Source: Candidatus Wildermuthbacteria bacterium RIFCSPHIGHO2_12_FULL_40_12 (GTDB lineage Bacteria > Patescibacteriota > Minisyncoccia > Minisyncoccales > 2-12-FULL-40-12). From it: a DNA stretch of 18,845 nt. Below the pieces are notes generated by a model. The model worked only from the letters and a program-made list of their open reading frames with translations, had not been told where the DNA came from and ran no database searches. The translations under genes were made by a program, and so were the position numbers. Position 1 is the first letter of the stretch, and the number at the start of each line of letters is the position of its first letter. Positions 1-5,724 of the stretch are shown one piece after another. The DNA is taken from the NCBI GenBank assembly GCA_001823315.1, contig MHUC01000032.1, positions 1 to 18,845 of the forward strand. The letters run 5' to 3'.

Positions 1-278
1 CCTTCTTTTTTGGCGCCTTTTTCCATTTTATCTTCGCCTTCGTCTTGGTCGGAAGTTAGATGCCCAACATCAGTGATATTCATTACCCACTTTGTTTTGT
101 ACCCGCTATACTTCAGAAAGCGCACCAAAACATCCCATTGAATATAGGCGTACATATTGCCAATGTGCTGATTGCCATAAACCGTTGGGCCGCAGGAATA
201 TATGCTAACAAAACCCTTCTTGATGGGTTTAAAACTCTCTTTTTTACGAGATAAGGTGTTATAGAGTTGAAGCGGCAT
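1..278 (-). CDS. cysS: Cysteinyl-tRNA synthetase, N-terminal part (runs off the window)
   Basis: Charges tRNA-Cys with cysteine in the cytoplasm (class I aminoacyl-tRNA synthetase). Reading the minus strand from an ATG at 276-278 gives 92 codons of open frame that continue past the window edge. It begins [16 protein letters not shown] and shows the family signature [13 protein letters not shown] at residues 29-41: Cys29 is the expected first zinc/cysteine-binding ligand, and HIGN is the class I HIGH-type ATP motif. It is followed by the conserved block [19 protein letters not shown]. The start is set by these motifs lying at the usual distance from the N terminus; no SD precedes it. Instead the start codon directly follows a leader stem (CTACCGGAT-ATG), described separately. 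It is transcribed divergently from the gene at 438. The C-terminal part, including KMSKS and the anticodon-binding domain, is outside the window. Confidence 0.93.
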   Translation of the reverse strand, partial: MPLQLYNTLSRKKESFKPIKKGFVSIYSCGPTVYGNQHIGNMYAYIQWDVLVRFLKYSGYKTKWVMNITDVGHLTSDQDEGEDKMEKGAKKE

Positions 279-280
279 AT

Positions 281-350
281 CCGGTAGTGAAAACTCGACT
301 ATTTATAAGAATTCGTTGCCACGGCAGTTATCGAATTTCTGCTACCGGGC
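281..350 (-). promoter_or_regulatory. Structured leader of cysS with two mutually exclusive stems
   Basis: On the minus strand the leader begins GCCCGGTAG (350-342). This segment can pair locally with CTGCCGTGGC (327-318; 9 pairs, one G-U, one bulged U), or distally with CTACCGG (287-281), which ends two bases before the cysS ATG. The two pairings exclude each other. The same arrangement is seen before murI and murG. No T-box consensus (AGGGUGGNACCGCG) is present. The pairing is seen in the sequence; a regulatory function is inferred. Confidence 0.55.
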
Positions 351-358
351 ATTGATTC

Positions 359-387
359 ATTTTATCGGCTTTTTATTGTTAGGACAA
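359..387 (-). promoter_or_regulatory. Promoter of cysS
   Basis: The minus strand has -35 TTGTCC (387-382), a 17-base spacer and -10 TAAAAT (364-359). Predicted transcription starts near 352, so the mRNA would begin almost exactly at the first strand of the cysS leader stem. This supports the leader as a real 5' UTR. It is arranged back to back with the promoter of the gene at 438. Confidence 0.55.
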
Positions 388-423
388 GCTTGTGCACAAC
401 TTCAAATTTTACGAGAAATTTGA

Positions 424-429
424 TAATAT
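424..429 (+). promoter_or_regulatory. -10 element (TAATAT with TG extension) for the gene at 438
   Basis: TGATAATAT gives an extended -10 (TG one base before TAATAT at 424-429). Transcription would start near 436, only a few bases before the ATG at 438. The mRNA is therefore probably leaderless, and no SD could exist. The -35 is poor. Confidence 0.5.
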
Positions 430-437
430 AGACAAAT

Positions 438-1028
438 ATGAGCATTGATTTTTTCACCGCATTACCAGCTTGGGTCAAGGTTTTTTTGCTTTCAATGACT
501 CCTTTCGGCGAATTAAGGGCTTCAGTTCCGATAGGACTTGTCGTCTACAAGATGAATCCCGTTTCGGTCTTTTTTGTTTCTGTCATGGGAAATATTACTG
601 CGGTCTTGTTGATTCTGATATTTTTAGGGTTTATCTCCAGCTACCTTGCGCGAAAATCATACTTGTTCAATCGTTTTTTCGCTTGGCTCTTTACTAAGAC
701 CAGAGATAAGCACTATGACATAATTGAGCGATACGGAATTTATGCGTTAGCGGTGTTTGTGGCAATACCATTGCCGTTTACCGGGGGGTGGACAGGGGCC
801 TTAATCGCTTTTGTTTTCGGAATTCCTTTTTGGCAAGCATTTCTTTCGATTAGTATTGGAGTATTAGTTGCTGGTTTATTGGTTCTATTTGTTGTCCAGG
901 CAGGGGTTGCGTTAAGCGCATATTTTGGTTGGCAAGCTTTAATTGGCGTTGCAATAGTGTTCTGGGTCGGGACACTAATATACAAACAAATAAGTAAAAG
1001 CAGTAAAAATCATGAATTCCAAGAATAA
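438..1028 (+). CDS. Small multidrug-export family membrane protein (Sm_multidrug_ex type)
   Basis: A 196-residue integral membrane protein of the family annotated as putative small multidrug export protein (Pfam Sm_multidrug_ex). The actual substrate is not established. Visible hallmarks are P22xxELRASVP31 after the first hydrophobic segment, a GN pair at 51-52 starting the second membrane block, and the IPLPFTGGWTG segment at 110-120. About five hydrophobic segments are seen (roughly 12-35, 42-68, 101-125, 132-158, 163-182). It opens a run with GtrA, dnaX and the GIY-YIG gene, and its stop overlaps the GtrA start by 17 bases, so the two are probably translated together. The start follows a -10 box so closely that the transcript is likely leaderless. 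The family call is fairly sure; transport function is family-level only. Confidence 0.82.
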   Translation: MSIDFFTALPAWVKVFLLSMTPFGELRASVPIGLVVYKMNPVSVFFVSVMGNITAVLLILIFLGFISSYLARKSYLFNRFFAWLFTKTRDKHYDIIERYGIYALAVFVAIPLPFTGGWTGALIAFVFGIPFWQAFLSISIGVLVAGLLVLFVVQAGVALSAYFGWQALIGVAIVFWVGTLIYKQISKSSKNHEFQE

Positions 1029-1632
1029 AGACTTTATCCTAAGTTTATTGTGCGGTTTTTTGGCAGGAATTTTCCTGTTGGCAATAGTAAAAAACCCGTA
1101 CGTTACCGAGTTTAAAGGTTTGAATAACTTGGGCGGTGTAGTTTGGCTATTGCCATTATTGTTCGCCTTTTTGTTCTTTTTAGCGATTGCTATCGCCAAA
1201 ACTTTATTTCGCCGCGTGTTGTTTTTAATGCAAATAGGTAAATTTGCCGAAAGCGGCGTTTTGAACACATTGATTGATATTGGAATCCTGAATCTTTTAT
1301 CATGGTGGTTTAATATTTTCAGCGGTCCATGGCTAATAATAATGAATATTGTGGCTTTTGCGTTTGCCACTACGAATTCGTATTTCTGGAATAAATTTTG
1401 GACATTTGAAAAAAAAGAAGGCGCGGCAAACGGTGAGTTTATTACTTTTTTCATCGTCAGCGTAATAGGTATCGGGATCAATACTTCTATAGTGTATTTC
1501 GGAACTACATTTATGGATCCGTTATTAAATGTTTCCAATGCGGCGTGGTTGGACGTCGTGAAGGTCGGAGCGACATTTGCGTCGATGATCTGGAATTTCG
1601 CCGGTTATAAATTTATCGTTTTTAAGAAATGA
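1012..1632 (+). CDS. GtrA-family membrane protein
   Basis: A 206-residue membrane protein. GtrA-like proteins are small four-helix proteins linked to moving undecaprenyl-phosphate-linked sugars across the membrane during cell-surface glycan synthesis. The GtrA domain spans roughly residues 75-205, with the typical start GKFAESGVLNTLIDIGILN, the NSYFWNKFWTF motif at about 122-132, and a C-terminal NFAGYKFIVFKK. Two extra hydrophobic segments (about 8-26 and 42-62) precede the domain, so the protein is longer than the usual 120-150 residues. It overlaps the gene before it by 17 bases and dnaX by 4 bases (ATGA), which implies translational coupling. The membrane genes and dnaX appear to share an operon for packing rather than function. 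Confidence 0.8.
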   Translation: MNSKNKDFILSLLCGFLAGIFLLAIVKNPYVTEFKGLNNLGGVVWLLPLLFAFLFFLAIAIAKTLFRRVLFLMQIGKFAESGVLNTLIDIGILNLLSWWFNIFSGPWLIIMNIVAFAFATTNSYFWNKFWTFEKKEGAANGEFITFFIVSVIGIGINTSIVYFGTTFMDPLLNVSNAAWLDVVKVGATFASMIWNFAGYKFIVFKK

Positions 1633-2759
1633 GCTTAGTATTATATAGAAAGTACAGGCCGCAAAGTTTTTCCGAAATCGTTGGGCAAGAACATATTGTC
1701 CAGACGTTAACTAACGCCATTGCGTCTGGTATGGTTTCCCATGCTTATATTTTCGCAGGTCCTCGGGGGTCTGGTAAAACAACGCTGGCAAGATTATTAG
1801 CCAAGGCGGTAAATTGCCAGAATCGCGGAAAAAACGACGCAGAACCTTGTAATAAGTGCGCTTCGTGTCTTGAAATTATGGAGGGAAGGTCGATTGATTT
1901 GATTGAAATTGATGCCGCGTCCAATAGGGGCATTGACGACATCAGAGCGCTGAAAGACGGCATTAAATTTGCCCCGACGAAAGAAAAATATAAGGTATAT
2001 ATTATTGATGAGAGTCATCAAATAACCAAGGAAGCCGCAAATGCTCTTTTGAAAACTTTAGAAGAGCCGCCTAGCCACGCTATTTTTGTTTTGGCGACCA
2101 CGGAAATACATAAAATGATTCCTACTATTATCTCAAGGTGCCAGAGGTTTGATTTTAAAAAATTAACTTTGATAGAAATTGTAAAAAGATTAAAGATTGT
2201 CGCGGAGAAAGAAAAAGCCAAAATTGATGAATCGGCGATAGAGTTGATAGCCCTGAATTCGGGTGGGTCGTTTCGAGACGCGGAAAGCTTGCTGGATCAG
2301 GTCTTGACTTTTACCGGAGTTTCTGGGAAAAAGGGGGAGATAGGAGTGGAAGATATTAAAGACCTCTTAGGCCTGATTGAAATAGGGCTGGTGAGTAAAT
2401 TTTGCGACTTTTTGATAGAGAAAAAGGCCAAAGAAGCAATTGAATTTTTGAACGATATTATGGATAGGGGAATGGATGTGCAGGAATTTGCCAAAGCGAT
2501 TATAAGTTATTTGAGACAGGCCTTTATTGTAAAAGTTGCAGCTGATGACGCGATTAGCATAGATAATCCATTGGTTGCTGGTTTAACAAAGGAAGAATTG
2601 GAGAAAATGACAAAGCAGGCAAAAAGTTTTGACGAAAAAGAATTAAGCCGTTGTTTGAATTTATTTTTAGAGGCAGAAAACAAGATGCGGTTTTCACCGA
2701 TCCAACAATTGCCTCTGGAACTGGCAATTATTGAGCATTGTGTACCCGGGGAGAAATAG
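1629..2759 (+). CDS. dnaX: DNA polymerase III subunit gamma/tau
   Basis: ATPase subunit of the clamp loader, which opens and loads the beta sliding clamp during replication. The 376-residue protein has LYRKYRPQSFSEIVGQEH at the N terminus, Walker A GPRGSGKT at 44-51, four zinc-binding cysteines (C63, C74, C77, C80), Walker B VYIIDESH at 123-130 (DESH where most bacteria have DEVH), NALLKTLEEPP at 138-148 and the SRC arginine-finger motif at 169-171. The length covers only domains I-III plus a short tail, so this is a gamma-type protein without the long tau extension that binds DnaB and the polymerase. The start overlaps the gtrA stop (ATGA), and the next gene begins directly after the stop codon. 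Confidence 0.95.
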   Translation: MSLVLYRKYRPQSFSEIVGQEHIVQTLTNAIASGMVSHAYIFAGPRGSGKTTLARLLAKAVNCQNRGKNDAEPCNKCASCLEIMEGRSIDLIEIDAASNRGIDDIRALKDGIKFAPTKEKYKVYIIDESHQITKEAANALLKTLEEPPSHAIFVLATTEIHKMIPTIISRCQRFDFKKLTLIEIVKRLKIVAEKEKAKIDESAIELIALNSGGSFRDAESLLDQVLTFTGVSGKKGEIGVEDIKDLLGLIEIGLVSKFCDFLIEKKAKEAIEFLNDIMDRGMDVQEFAKAIISYLRQAFIVKVAADDAISIDNPLVAGLTKEELEKMTKQAKSFDEKELSRCLNLFLEAENKMRFSPIQQLPLELAIIEHCVPGEK

Positions 2760-3008
2760 ATGTGGAGCGTTTATATTATCAGAAGCATAAAGAAGAAGTG
2801 GTATTATGTTGGTAGCACGAACCGTCTGATAGAAAGAATAAGTGAGCATAATAAGGGCTTGGTGCGTTCCACAAAACACTTCTTGCCATTTCAGATCGTT
2901 TACACAAAAGAATTCAATTCCGGAAATGATGATAGAAAGTATGAACGAAAATTAAAAGATAAGCGTATTGAGAAGGAGACAATGATTAAAAAAATTGAGA
3001 ATTCTTGA
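2760..3008 (+). CDS. GIY-YIG nuclease-superfamily small protein
   Basis: An 82-residue stand-alone GIY-YIG domain protein of the YhbQ/UvrC-N-like type. The sequence shows the split signature VYIIRS at residues 4-9 and YYVGSTNRLIERISEHN at 15-31, then GLVRSTKHFLPFQIVY and a late acidic/basic helix with RKYERKLKDKR. The tyrosines, the arginine after GSTN and the late glutamate are in the usual catalytic places. Its cellular role is not known; the family cuts DNA in repair and mobile introns. It starts immediately after the dnaX stop (no gap, so translation is probably coupled) and ends seven bases before the first tRNA gene. Confidence 0.85.
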   Translation: MWSVYIIRSIKKKWYYVGSTNRLIERISEHNKGLVRSTKHFLPFQIVYTKEFNSGNDDRKYERKLKDKRIEKETMIKKIENS

Positions 3009-3015
3009 TTATAGC

Positions 3016-3086
3016 TGGGGGATCGTCTAATGGTAGGACATCACCCTTTGGAGGTGAGTATCCTGGTTCGAGTCCAGGTCCCCCAG
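3016..3086 (+). tRNA. tRNA-Gln (anticodon TTG)
   Basis: A complete 71-base cloverleaf. Acceptor TGGGGGA pairs with TCCCCCA and the discriminator is G. The D arm is GTCT-AATGGTA-GGAC, the anticodon arm is TCACC-CTTTGGA-GGTGA (anticodon TTG reads CAA/CAG), and the T arm is CCTGG-TTCGAGT-CCAGG. The U1-A72 pair and G73 fit glutamine identity. CCA is not encoded (the gene is followed by CT). It lies seven bases after the GIY-YIG stop and seems co-transcribed with it. Confidence 0.93.
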
Positions 3087-3102
3087 CTATGATTGAGAAT
3101 CT

Positions 3103-3191
3103 TGCGGGGTCGCCTGCCTGCGCAGGCAGGTCTAATGGTAGAACATCACCCTTTGGAGGTGAGTATCGGGGTTCGAATCCCTGCCTCGCAG
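3103..3191 (+). tRNA. tRNA-Gln (TTG) with an 18-bp palindrome inserted in the D arm
   Basis: All cloverleaf parts are recognisable. The acceptor is TGCGGGG/CCTCGCA (one G-U), the anticodon arm is identical to the first tRNA (loop CTTTGGA, anticodon TTG), the T arm is CGGGG-TTCGAAT-CCCTG and the discriminator is G. The D arm is interrupted between G10 (3112) and T11 (3131) by the perfect palindrome at 3113-3130. Without it the gene reads GTCTAATGGTAGAAC, matching its neighbour except for a C12-A23 mismatch in the D stem. The length is 89 bases instead of 71. It may be a decayed pseudo-tRNA, or a tRNA that tolerates an extra hairpin; the sequence alone does not decide. Confidence 0.75.
3113..3130. 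repeat. 18-bp perfect palindrome CCTGCCTGCGCAGGCAGG
   Basis: It is an exact self-complementary sequence of 9+9 bases lying inside the second tRNA-Gln gene. Removing exactly these 18 bases restores a normal tRNA length and the same D-arm start as the upstream tRNA, so it looks like an inserted unit. I believe similar GC-rich palindromes are scattered in Parcubacteria genomes (recollection, not checked). Confidence 0.8.
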
Positions 3192-3551
3192 CCCTTTTCG
3201 CTCGTTTATAAAATATATAAAGAAAAGGCACTGAGGAATGAAATGACGAAGTACGATTCATTTTAAGCGTAAAAATCGTATCGAAACGAGCACGTTTTCG
3301 ACGTACAATTTAGAAAACTTAATAATTACGTTAGAAGTTCGAAGAGTATAAAAATGAATAAAAACTTATGTACCTAGACAGCTTTTTTTAATAAAAAATT
3401 AGAAAAAATAAGCTAAAGCCCCCGATGTTATTAAAAAAGACATTGAAGAATCCTCTTCATTTAGCGCTTTAATAAGAAGAGAAATTAGTATTGGAAATCT
3501 TTAAATCTATGAAAGAAAAAATTAAAAAAACTATTCACTAAATTAATTAAT
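3192..3551 (+). other. Gene-poor AT-rich gap after the tRNAs
   Basis: About 360 bases without a supported gene. The first part contains several short inverted repeats, including GCTCGTTT (3199-3206) with AAACGAGC near 3290 and TACGAT with ATCGTA around 3250-3280. It may be a processed trailer of the tRNA transcript. Around 3417-3503 a stretch is open for about 28 codons ending FSALIRREISIGNL-stop but has no start codon. It could be the tail of a decayed gene. No clear promoter stands out. Confidence 0.35.
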
Positions 3552-4160
3552 ATGCTCCAATTCTTAGAAAATCTGTTATTAAAAAGAAGATTAAGAAAAA
3601 GACCAGAATTTGAGTTGCAATATTTTGAAAAATATAAAAATTTAGTTGCTTGGGATAAAATTGTGTCCCTGCTTGAGGAATATAAATCAGGTGACATTAT
3701 TTTTGAACCAATTCGTCTCAAGATTACCGAACAGGATGAGGAGGTTCTATACGAAAACATTGACAAATCAGAAATTTTGTCCCCCCAAGAAAAAGTAGAG
3801 ACAATCATAGGTTTAATGATGGTTTTGGATGGTTCGTTCCCAAAGCCGCCAATGTTGTCACTCTTAGAAAAAATTTTTGGCAAAGAATTTGTAGAAATGA
3901 TTGAGAAAAAGCGAGAAGAATTTAAAGATGATATAGCTACCAAGAAATTAATCAGGCTCACAAAAGAATGGAAGAAATATACTGGTTTAAAAAAAGAATC
4001 ACCCTTTGCTAAAAAGTTCATCGGCACAAATTTTGACCCGCTCACCAAAAAGGCAAGAGAGCATCTAAAAGAAATAGCGGAAGAATTAGATGAAAAATAT
4101 AATAAACTTTCACCGGAAGATAAAGCTAAAGTTGACGCTATGTCAAAAAATAATAAATAA
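3552..4160 (+). CDS. Hypothetical protein, charged and helical, first gene of a Trypco2-linked pair
   Basis: A 202-residue protein I do not recognise. It is rich in Lys and Glu, lacks a signal peptide or membrane segment, and looks mostly helical. Features that can be seen are a basic N terminus with KRRLRKRPE (residues 11-19), a middle segment LSPQEKVETIIGLMMVLDGSFPKPP (about 76-100), and a charged C-terminal helix. The ATG follows an AT-rich stretch without an SD. The next gene starts two bases after its stop, so the two probably work as a unit. Base composition is AT-richer than in the housekeeping genes nearby, and the pair sits beside tRNA genes, a common site for acquired DNA. Transfer is inferred, not shown. 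Confidence 0.7.
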   Translation: MLQFLENLLLKRRLRKRPEFELQYFEKYKNLVAWDKIVSLLEEYKSGDIIFEPIRLKITEQDEEVLYENIDKSEILSPQEKVETIIGLMMVLDGSFPKPPMLSLLEKIFGKEFVEMIEKKREEFKDDIATKKLIRLTKEWKKYTGLKKESPFAKKFIGTNFDPLTKKAREHLKEIAEELDEKYNKLSPEDKAKVDAMSKNNK

Positions 4161-4162
4161 CT

Positions 4163-4447
4163 ATGAATATAAACTCGGAAGAATTAGAAAAATATCTACA
4201 ATCATCTTTATCTGCTATTAAAAACGGAATTGAGGGTAGCGGTGATTTTTGTATTATTGAACCAATAGAGTTTGATTTAGCTGTTATAAATACAAAAGAA
4301 GGTGGAGGCAGTATAAAAATATACATTGCCAAAGCTGAGGGTAATTTAAAATCAGAAGAAATAAGTCATATAAAGATAAAAGTACATCCCGATATAAGAA
4401 AAGAAGCTAAAGTTTTTCAACCTTACCAAAAAAATACTTATATTTAA
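4163..4447 (+). CDS. Trypsin-co-occurring domain 2 (Trypco2)-like protein
   Basis: A 94-residue protein whose layout matches the Trypco2 family as I know it. An N-terminal helix (residues 4-22, EELEKYLQSSLSAIKNGI) is followed by a beta-rich part with IEPIEFDLAVINTKEGGGSIKIYIAKAEG (about 30-58), then SEEISHIKIKVHPD (64-77). The Gly-rich turn between two beta strands and the final strand ending in a Pro are typical. Trypco domains have been proposed by comparative genomics as sensor or effector parts of bacterial conflict systems, often next to trypsin-like proteases, STAND NTPases or other effectors. Here the only partner is the unknown gene two bases upstream. The similarity is by eye and needs a profile search. 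Confidence 0.55.
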   Translation: MNINSEELEKYLQSSLSAIKNGIEGSGDFCIIEPIEFDLAVINTKEGGGSIKIYIAKAEGNLKSEEISHIKIKVHPDIRKEAKVFQPYQKNTYI

Positions 4448-4759
4448 AAAATTTTCCGGCGAGCGGGCAAAAAATAGAGGGGTTTTAGGGGAGGAAATTT
4501 TTTGCTGGCTGGCGAGCGTTAGCGAGCGGTGGCGGGGCGGCTTCATTCGTCAGGTGTTTCCCGAAAATGCGTTCTGATTTCGTTCAGGGTGTGGAGCCAG
4601 AGAAAAACTTAGGTCATTATTAGAGAAATTTTTTCGTGCGACGCTCTGCGCGAGAAAGCTTTTTAGCTTTAAAAATGTTTCCTAGGCTTGACGGTGGTAT
4701 TGGTGTAACTTGTATGATCCGGGCAATGAAAATGGCGGGAACAATGTGATTGGTTGCCG
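4448..4759 (+). other. Non-coding gap with a GC-rich patch
   Basis: About 310 bases without a convincing gene. GCAAAAAAT near 4467 and ATTTTTTGC near 4496 form a 9-bp inverted repeat with a purine-rich loop. It is followed by a GC-rich patch with the direct repeat GCGAGCG-TTA-GCGAGCG around 4512-4530. Near 4688 there is a TTGACG that could be a -35 box (best -10 candidates TTGTAT or TATGAT). Short open frames on either strand here look like chance. Confidence 0.3.
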
Positions 4760-4789
4760 TTGACAAAAATATATCTAAAATGCTAATAT
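4760..4789 (+). promoter_or_regulatory. Promoter of the 54-residue basic protein gene
   Basis: -35 TTGACA at 4760-4765, 18-base spacer, -10 TAATAT at 4784-4789 with the extension TGC in front (TG one base before the hexamer). Predicted start is near 4796, giving a leader of about 36 bases that contains a strong SD. Confidence 0.75.
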
Positions 4790-4831
4790 TCAGACCATAC
4801 CTTGATTCCATATCTTGAGGGAGGAAGGGAC

Positions 4832-4996
4832 ATGAAGAGATCCCGTTCCCAATTCTCCAAACGGAGAAAAAAGAAGTTGAGGAGAATCAAAAAGGGGCCA
4901 TTTTGGACTGGCGAAAAGAGCAGAATTGCTCATTTCGATTACAAGGAAGTATCCCGACCAAAGAATGGCCCAGCGATGACAGTGGTGTATGTCTAA
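4832..4996 (+). CDS. Small very basic protein (54 residues), unknown
   Basis: A monocistronic gene with a complete transcription unit: consensus promoter, the best SD in the window (GGGAGGAAGG about 4 bases before ATG), this ORF, and a strong terminator at 5024-5048. The open frame extends further upstream to a TTG at 4802, but the SD fixes the ATG at 4832. The protein starts MKRSRSQFSKRRKKKLRRIKKG, and so looks like a nucleic-acid-binding protein. The part GEKSRIAHFDYKEV faintly resembles the IDYKDV region of ribosomal protein bS18, but the rest does not follow that family, so I do not assign it. The strong signals suggest high expression. Confidence 0.65.
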   Translation: MKRSRSQFSKRRKKKLRRIKKGPFWTGEKSRIAHFDYKEVSRPKNGPAMTVVYV

Positions 4997-5023
4997 AGGT
5001 GGAATCAAAGGTTGAAGGAAGAG

Positions 5024-5048
5024 GCCCTTGCTGTCGCGAGGGCTTTTT
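5024..5048 (+). terminator. Rho-independent terminator of the 4832 gene
   Basis: GCCCTTGC (5024-5031), a 4-base loop, GCGAGGGC (5036-5043; 8 pairs, one G-U), then a run of five T. Confidence 0.85.
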
Positions 5049-5119
5049 AATTTTCAGCTGAATTTGATAAAATATAAGCGGTTATTCGTAATAATGATTC
5101 GCGATATTATCCATGGGGT

Positions 5120-5425
5120 ATGAAATTCATCGTTCATCACAAAAATGAAAATATGATACGTTTAGTTAGACGGATAGGGTATAGGATGTTGGATTTTAAC
5201 AATGAGACGGGAGAGTATAATCTTGTTTGCCCGGTTGGAGGGGGTTATTACCCGAGGTTTCATGTTTATTTAAAGCAAGAAGTAAAAACGGGAGATTTTT
5301 ATTTTAACCTTCACTTAGACCACAAAAAACCCTCTTATGAAGGTGTACATGCCCACAGCGGAGAATATGATGGTGCATTGGTTGAAGAAGAGGCAGGAAG
5401 AATAAAAACGATTCTTTCTATGTAA
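5120..5425 (+). CDS. Conserved hypothetical protein of the CPR type
   Basis: A 101-residue soluble protein with no signal peptide or membrane segment. It is of a kind I recall from Parcubacteria-like genomes, with a core YYPRFHVYLKQ (about residues 48-58), FNLHLDHKKPSYEG (62-75), VHAHSGEYDG (76-85) and LVEEEAGRI (87-95). The three closely spaced histidines (H65, H77, H79) with acidic neighbours are suggestive of metal binding, but this is inference. The start ATG is preceded by a short purine stretch (GGGGT), a weak SD. A TGATAAAAT box near 5064-5072 gives a plausible extended -10 promoter. A separate transcription unit starts directly after its stop. Confidence 0.75.
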   Translation: MKFIVHHKNENMIRLVRRIGYRMLDFNNETGEYNLVCPVGGGYYPRFHVYLKQEVKTGDFYFNLHLDHKKPSYEGVHAHSGEYDGALVEEEAGRIKTILSM

Positions 5426-5430
5426 TTTCC

Positions 5431-5459
5431 TTGACAGGTCGATTGGTTTTTGAGAAAAT
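5431..5459 (+). promoter_or_regulatory. Promoter of a structured non-coding transcript
   Basis: -35 TTGACA (5431-5436), 17-base spacer, -10 GAAAAT (5454-5459) with TG extension (TGA). It sits right after the stop of the 5120 gene. Predicted start is near 5466. Confidence 0.6.
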
Positions 5460-5465
5460 AGTATT

Positions 5466-5648
5466 GGTGAAACATTAATTGATTTTCGGGCGAGCCGCGC
5501 GTTTCAAGGGAATGGTTAGGTCCAAGCGGCCGGATAAAATGAACCATTCTCGAGCAGCTATTTTCTTTACGTATTTCTCCTTTTGGGGAGAATACACAAT
5601 CAACTTAGGGGGTAGATCTATTTTACGATCTGCCCCCATTTTTTTTTA
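5466..5648 (+). ncRNA. Candidate structured small RNA (about 180 nt), related to the RNA at 10560
   Basis: It is a promoter-to-terminator unit with no credible ORF. Hairpins seen are GGGAATGGTT (5508-5517) with AACCATTCTC (5542-5551), 10 pairs with a small nested GGTC/GGCC hairpin; TTCTCC/GGAGAA around 5575-5592; and the terminator stem. The motif GGGAAT-RGT ... AAAATGAAC-closing strand recurs in the transcript at 10560-10670, which also ends in a GC-rich terminator. No match to the SRP RNA tetraloop region, tmRNA or RNase P cores was seen. The function is unknown, and 6S-like RNA was considered but is not supported. Confidence 0.6.
5608..5647 (+). terminator. Rho-independent terminator of the 5466 RNA
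   Basis: GGGGGTAGATC (5608-5618) pairs over 11 positions (one G-U) with GATCTGCCCCC (5627-5637), and is followed by a long T run (5639-5647). Confidence 0.9.
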
Positions 5649-5675
5649 AGATGTATTGTTAGGCCGCATTTTAAA

Positions 5676-5681
5676 TATAAT
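5676..5681 (+). promoter_or_regulatory. -10 box TATAAT before the 5725 gene
   Basis: A perfect TATAAT lies just after the preceding terminator; the -35 is weak. A start near 5688 would put upstream TTG codons of the same frame outside the mRNA, favouring GTG 5725 as the initiation codon. Confidence 0.45.
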
Positions 5682-5724
5682 CAACAGCATCTTTTATAAA
5701 AAAAAGGTAGCTCAGGCGGGTAAA

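Noticed and set aside
281..350. T-box riboswitch for cysS
   Set aside because: No AGGGUGGNACCGCG-like T-box and no Stem I layout; the same element occurs before murI and murG, which are not charged-tRNA targets.
975..1538. 187-codon open frame on the minus strand
   Set aside because: It lies antisense to the GtrA gene, which has clear family motifs and overlapping-start coupling; the translation is Asn/Lys/Pro-rich with no domain.
3113..3130. Insert as a group I intron or archaeal-type tRNA intron
   Set aside because: 18 bases is too short for a self-splicing intron, and the site (10/11) is not a usual intron position.
2986..3261. Open frames on both strands across the two tRNA genes
   Set aside because: The translations come from tRNA sequence and repeat themselves because the two tRNAs are similar; the cloverleaf explains the DNA.
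3417..3503. Short open stretch ending FSALIRREISIGNL as a gene
   Set aside because: No start codon, no ribosome-binding site and only about 28 codons; at best the tail of a decayed gene.
3485..4048. 187-codon minus-strand frame
   Set aside because: It is antisense to the helical gene at 3552; the composition is Ser/Phe/Asn-rich as expected for the complement of a Lys/Glu-rich gene.
4352..4546. 64-codon minus-strand frame in the GC-rich patch
   Set aside because: It spans the end of the Trypco2-like gene and a non-coding inverted repeat; no start signal and no recognisable protein features.
4832..4996. Assignment as ribosomal protein bS18
   Set aside because: Only a short segment (HFDYKEV) is similar; the following LLRRFLSERGKI-type helix of bS18 is absent.
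5466..5648. SRP RNA, tmRNA or 6S RNA
   Set aside because: The GGAAGCAGCC-type SRP core, the tmRNA tRNA-like ends and the long bulged 6S rod were not found.
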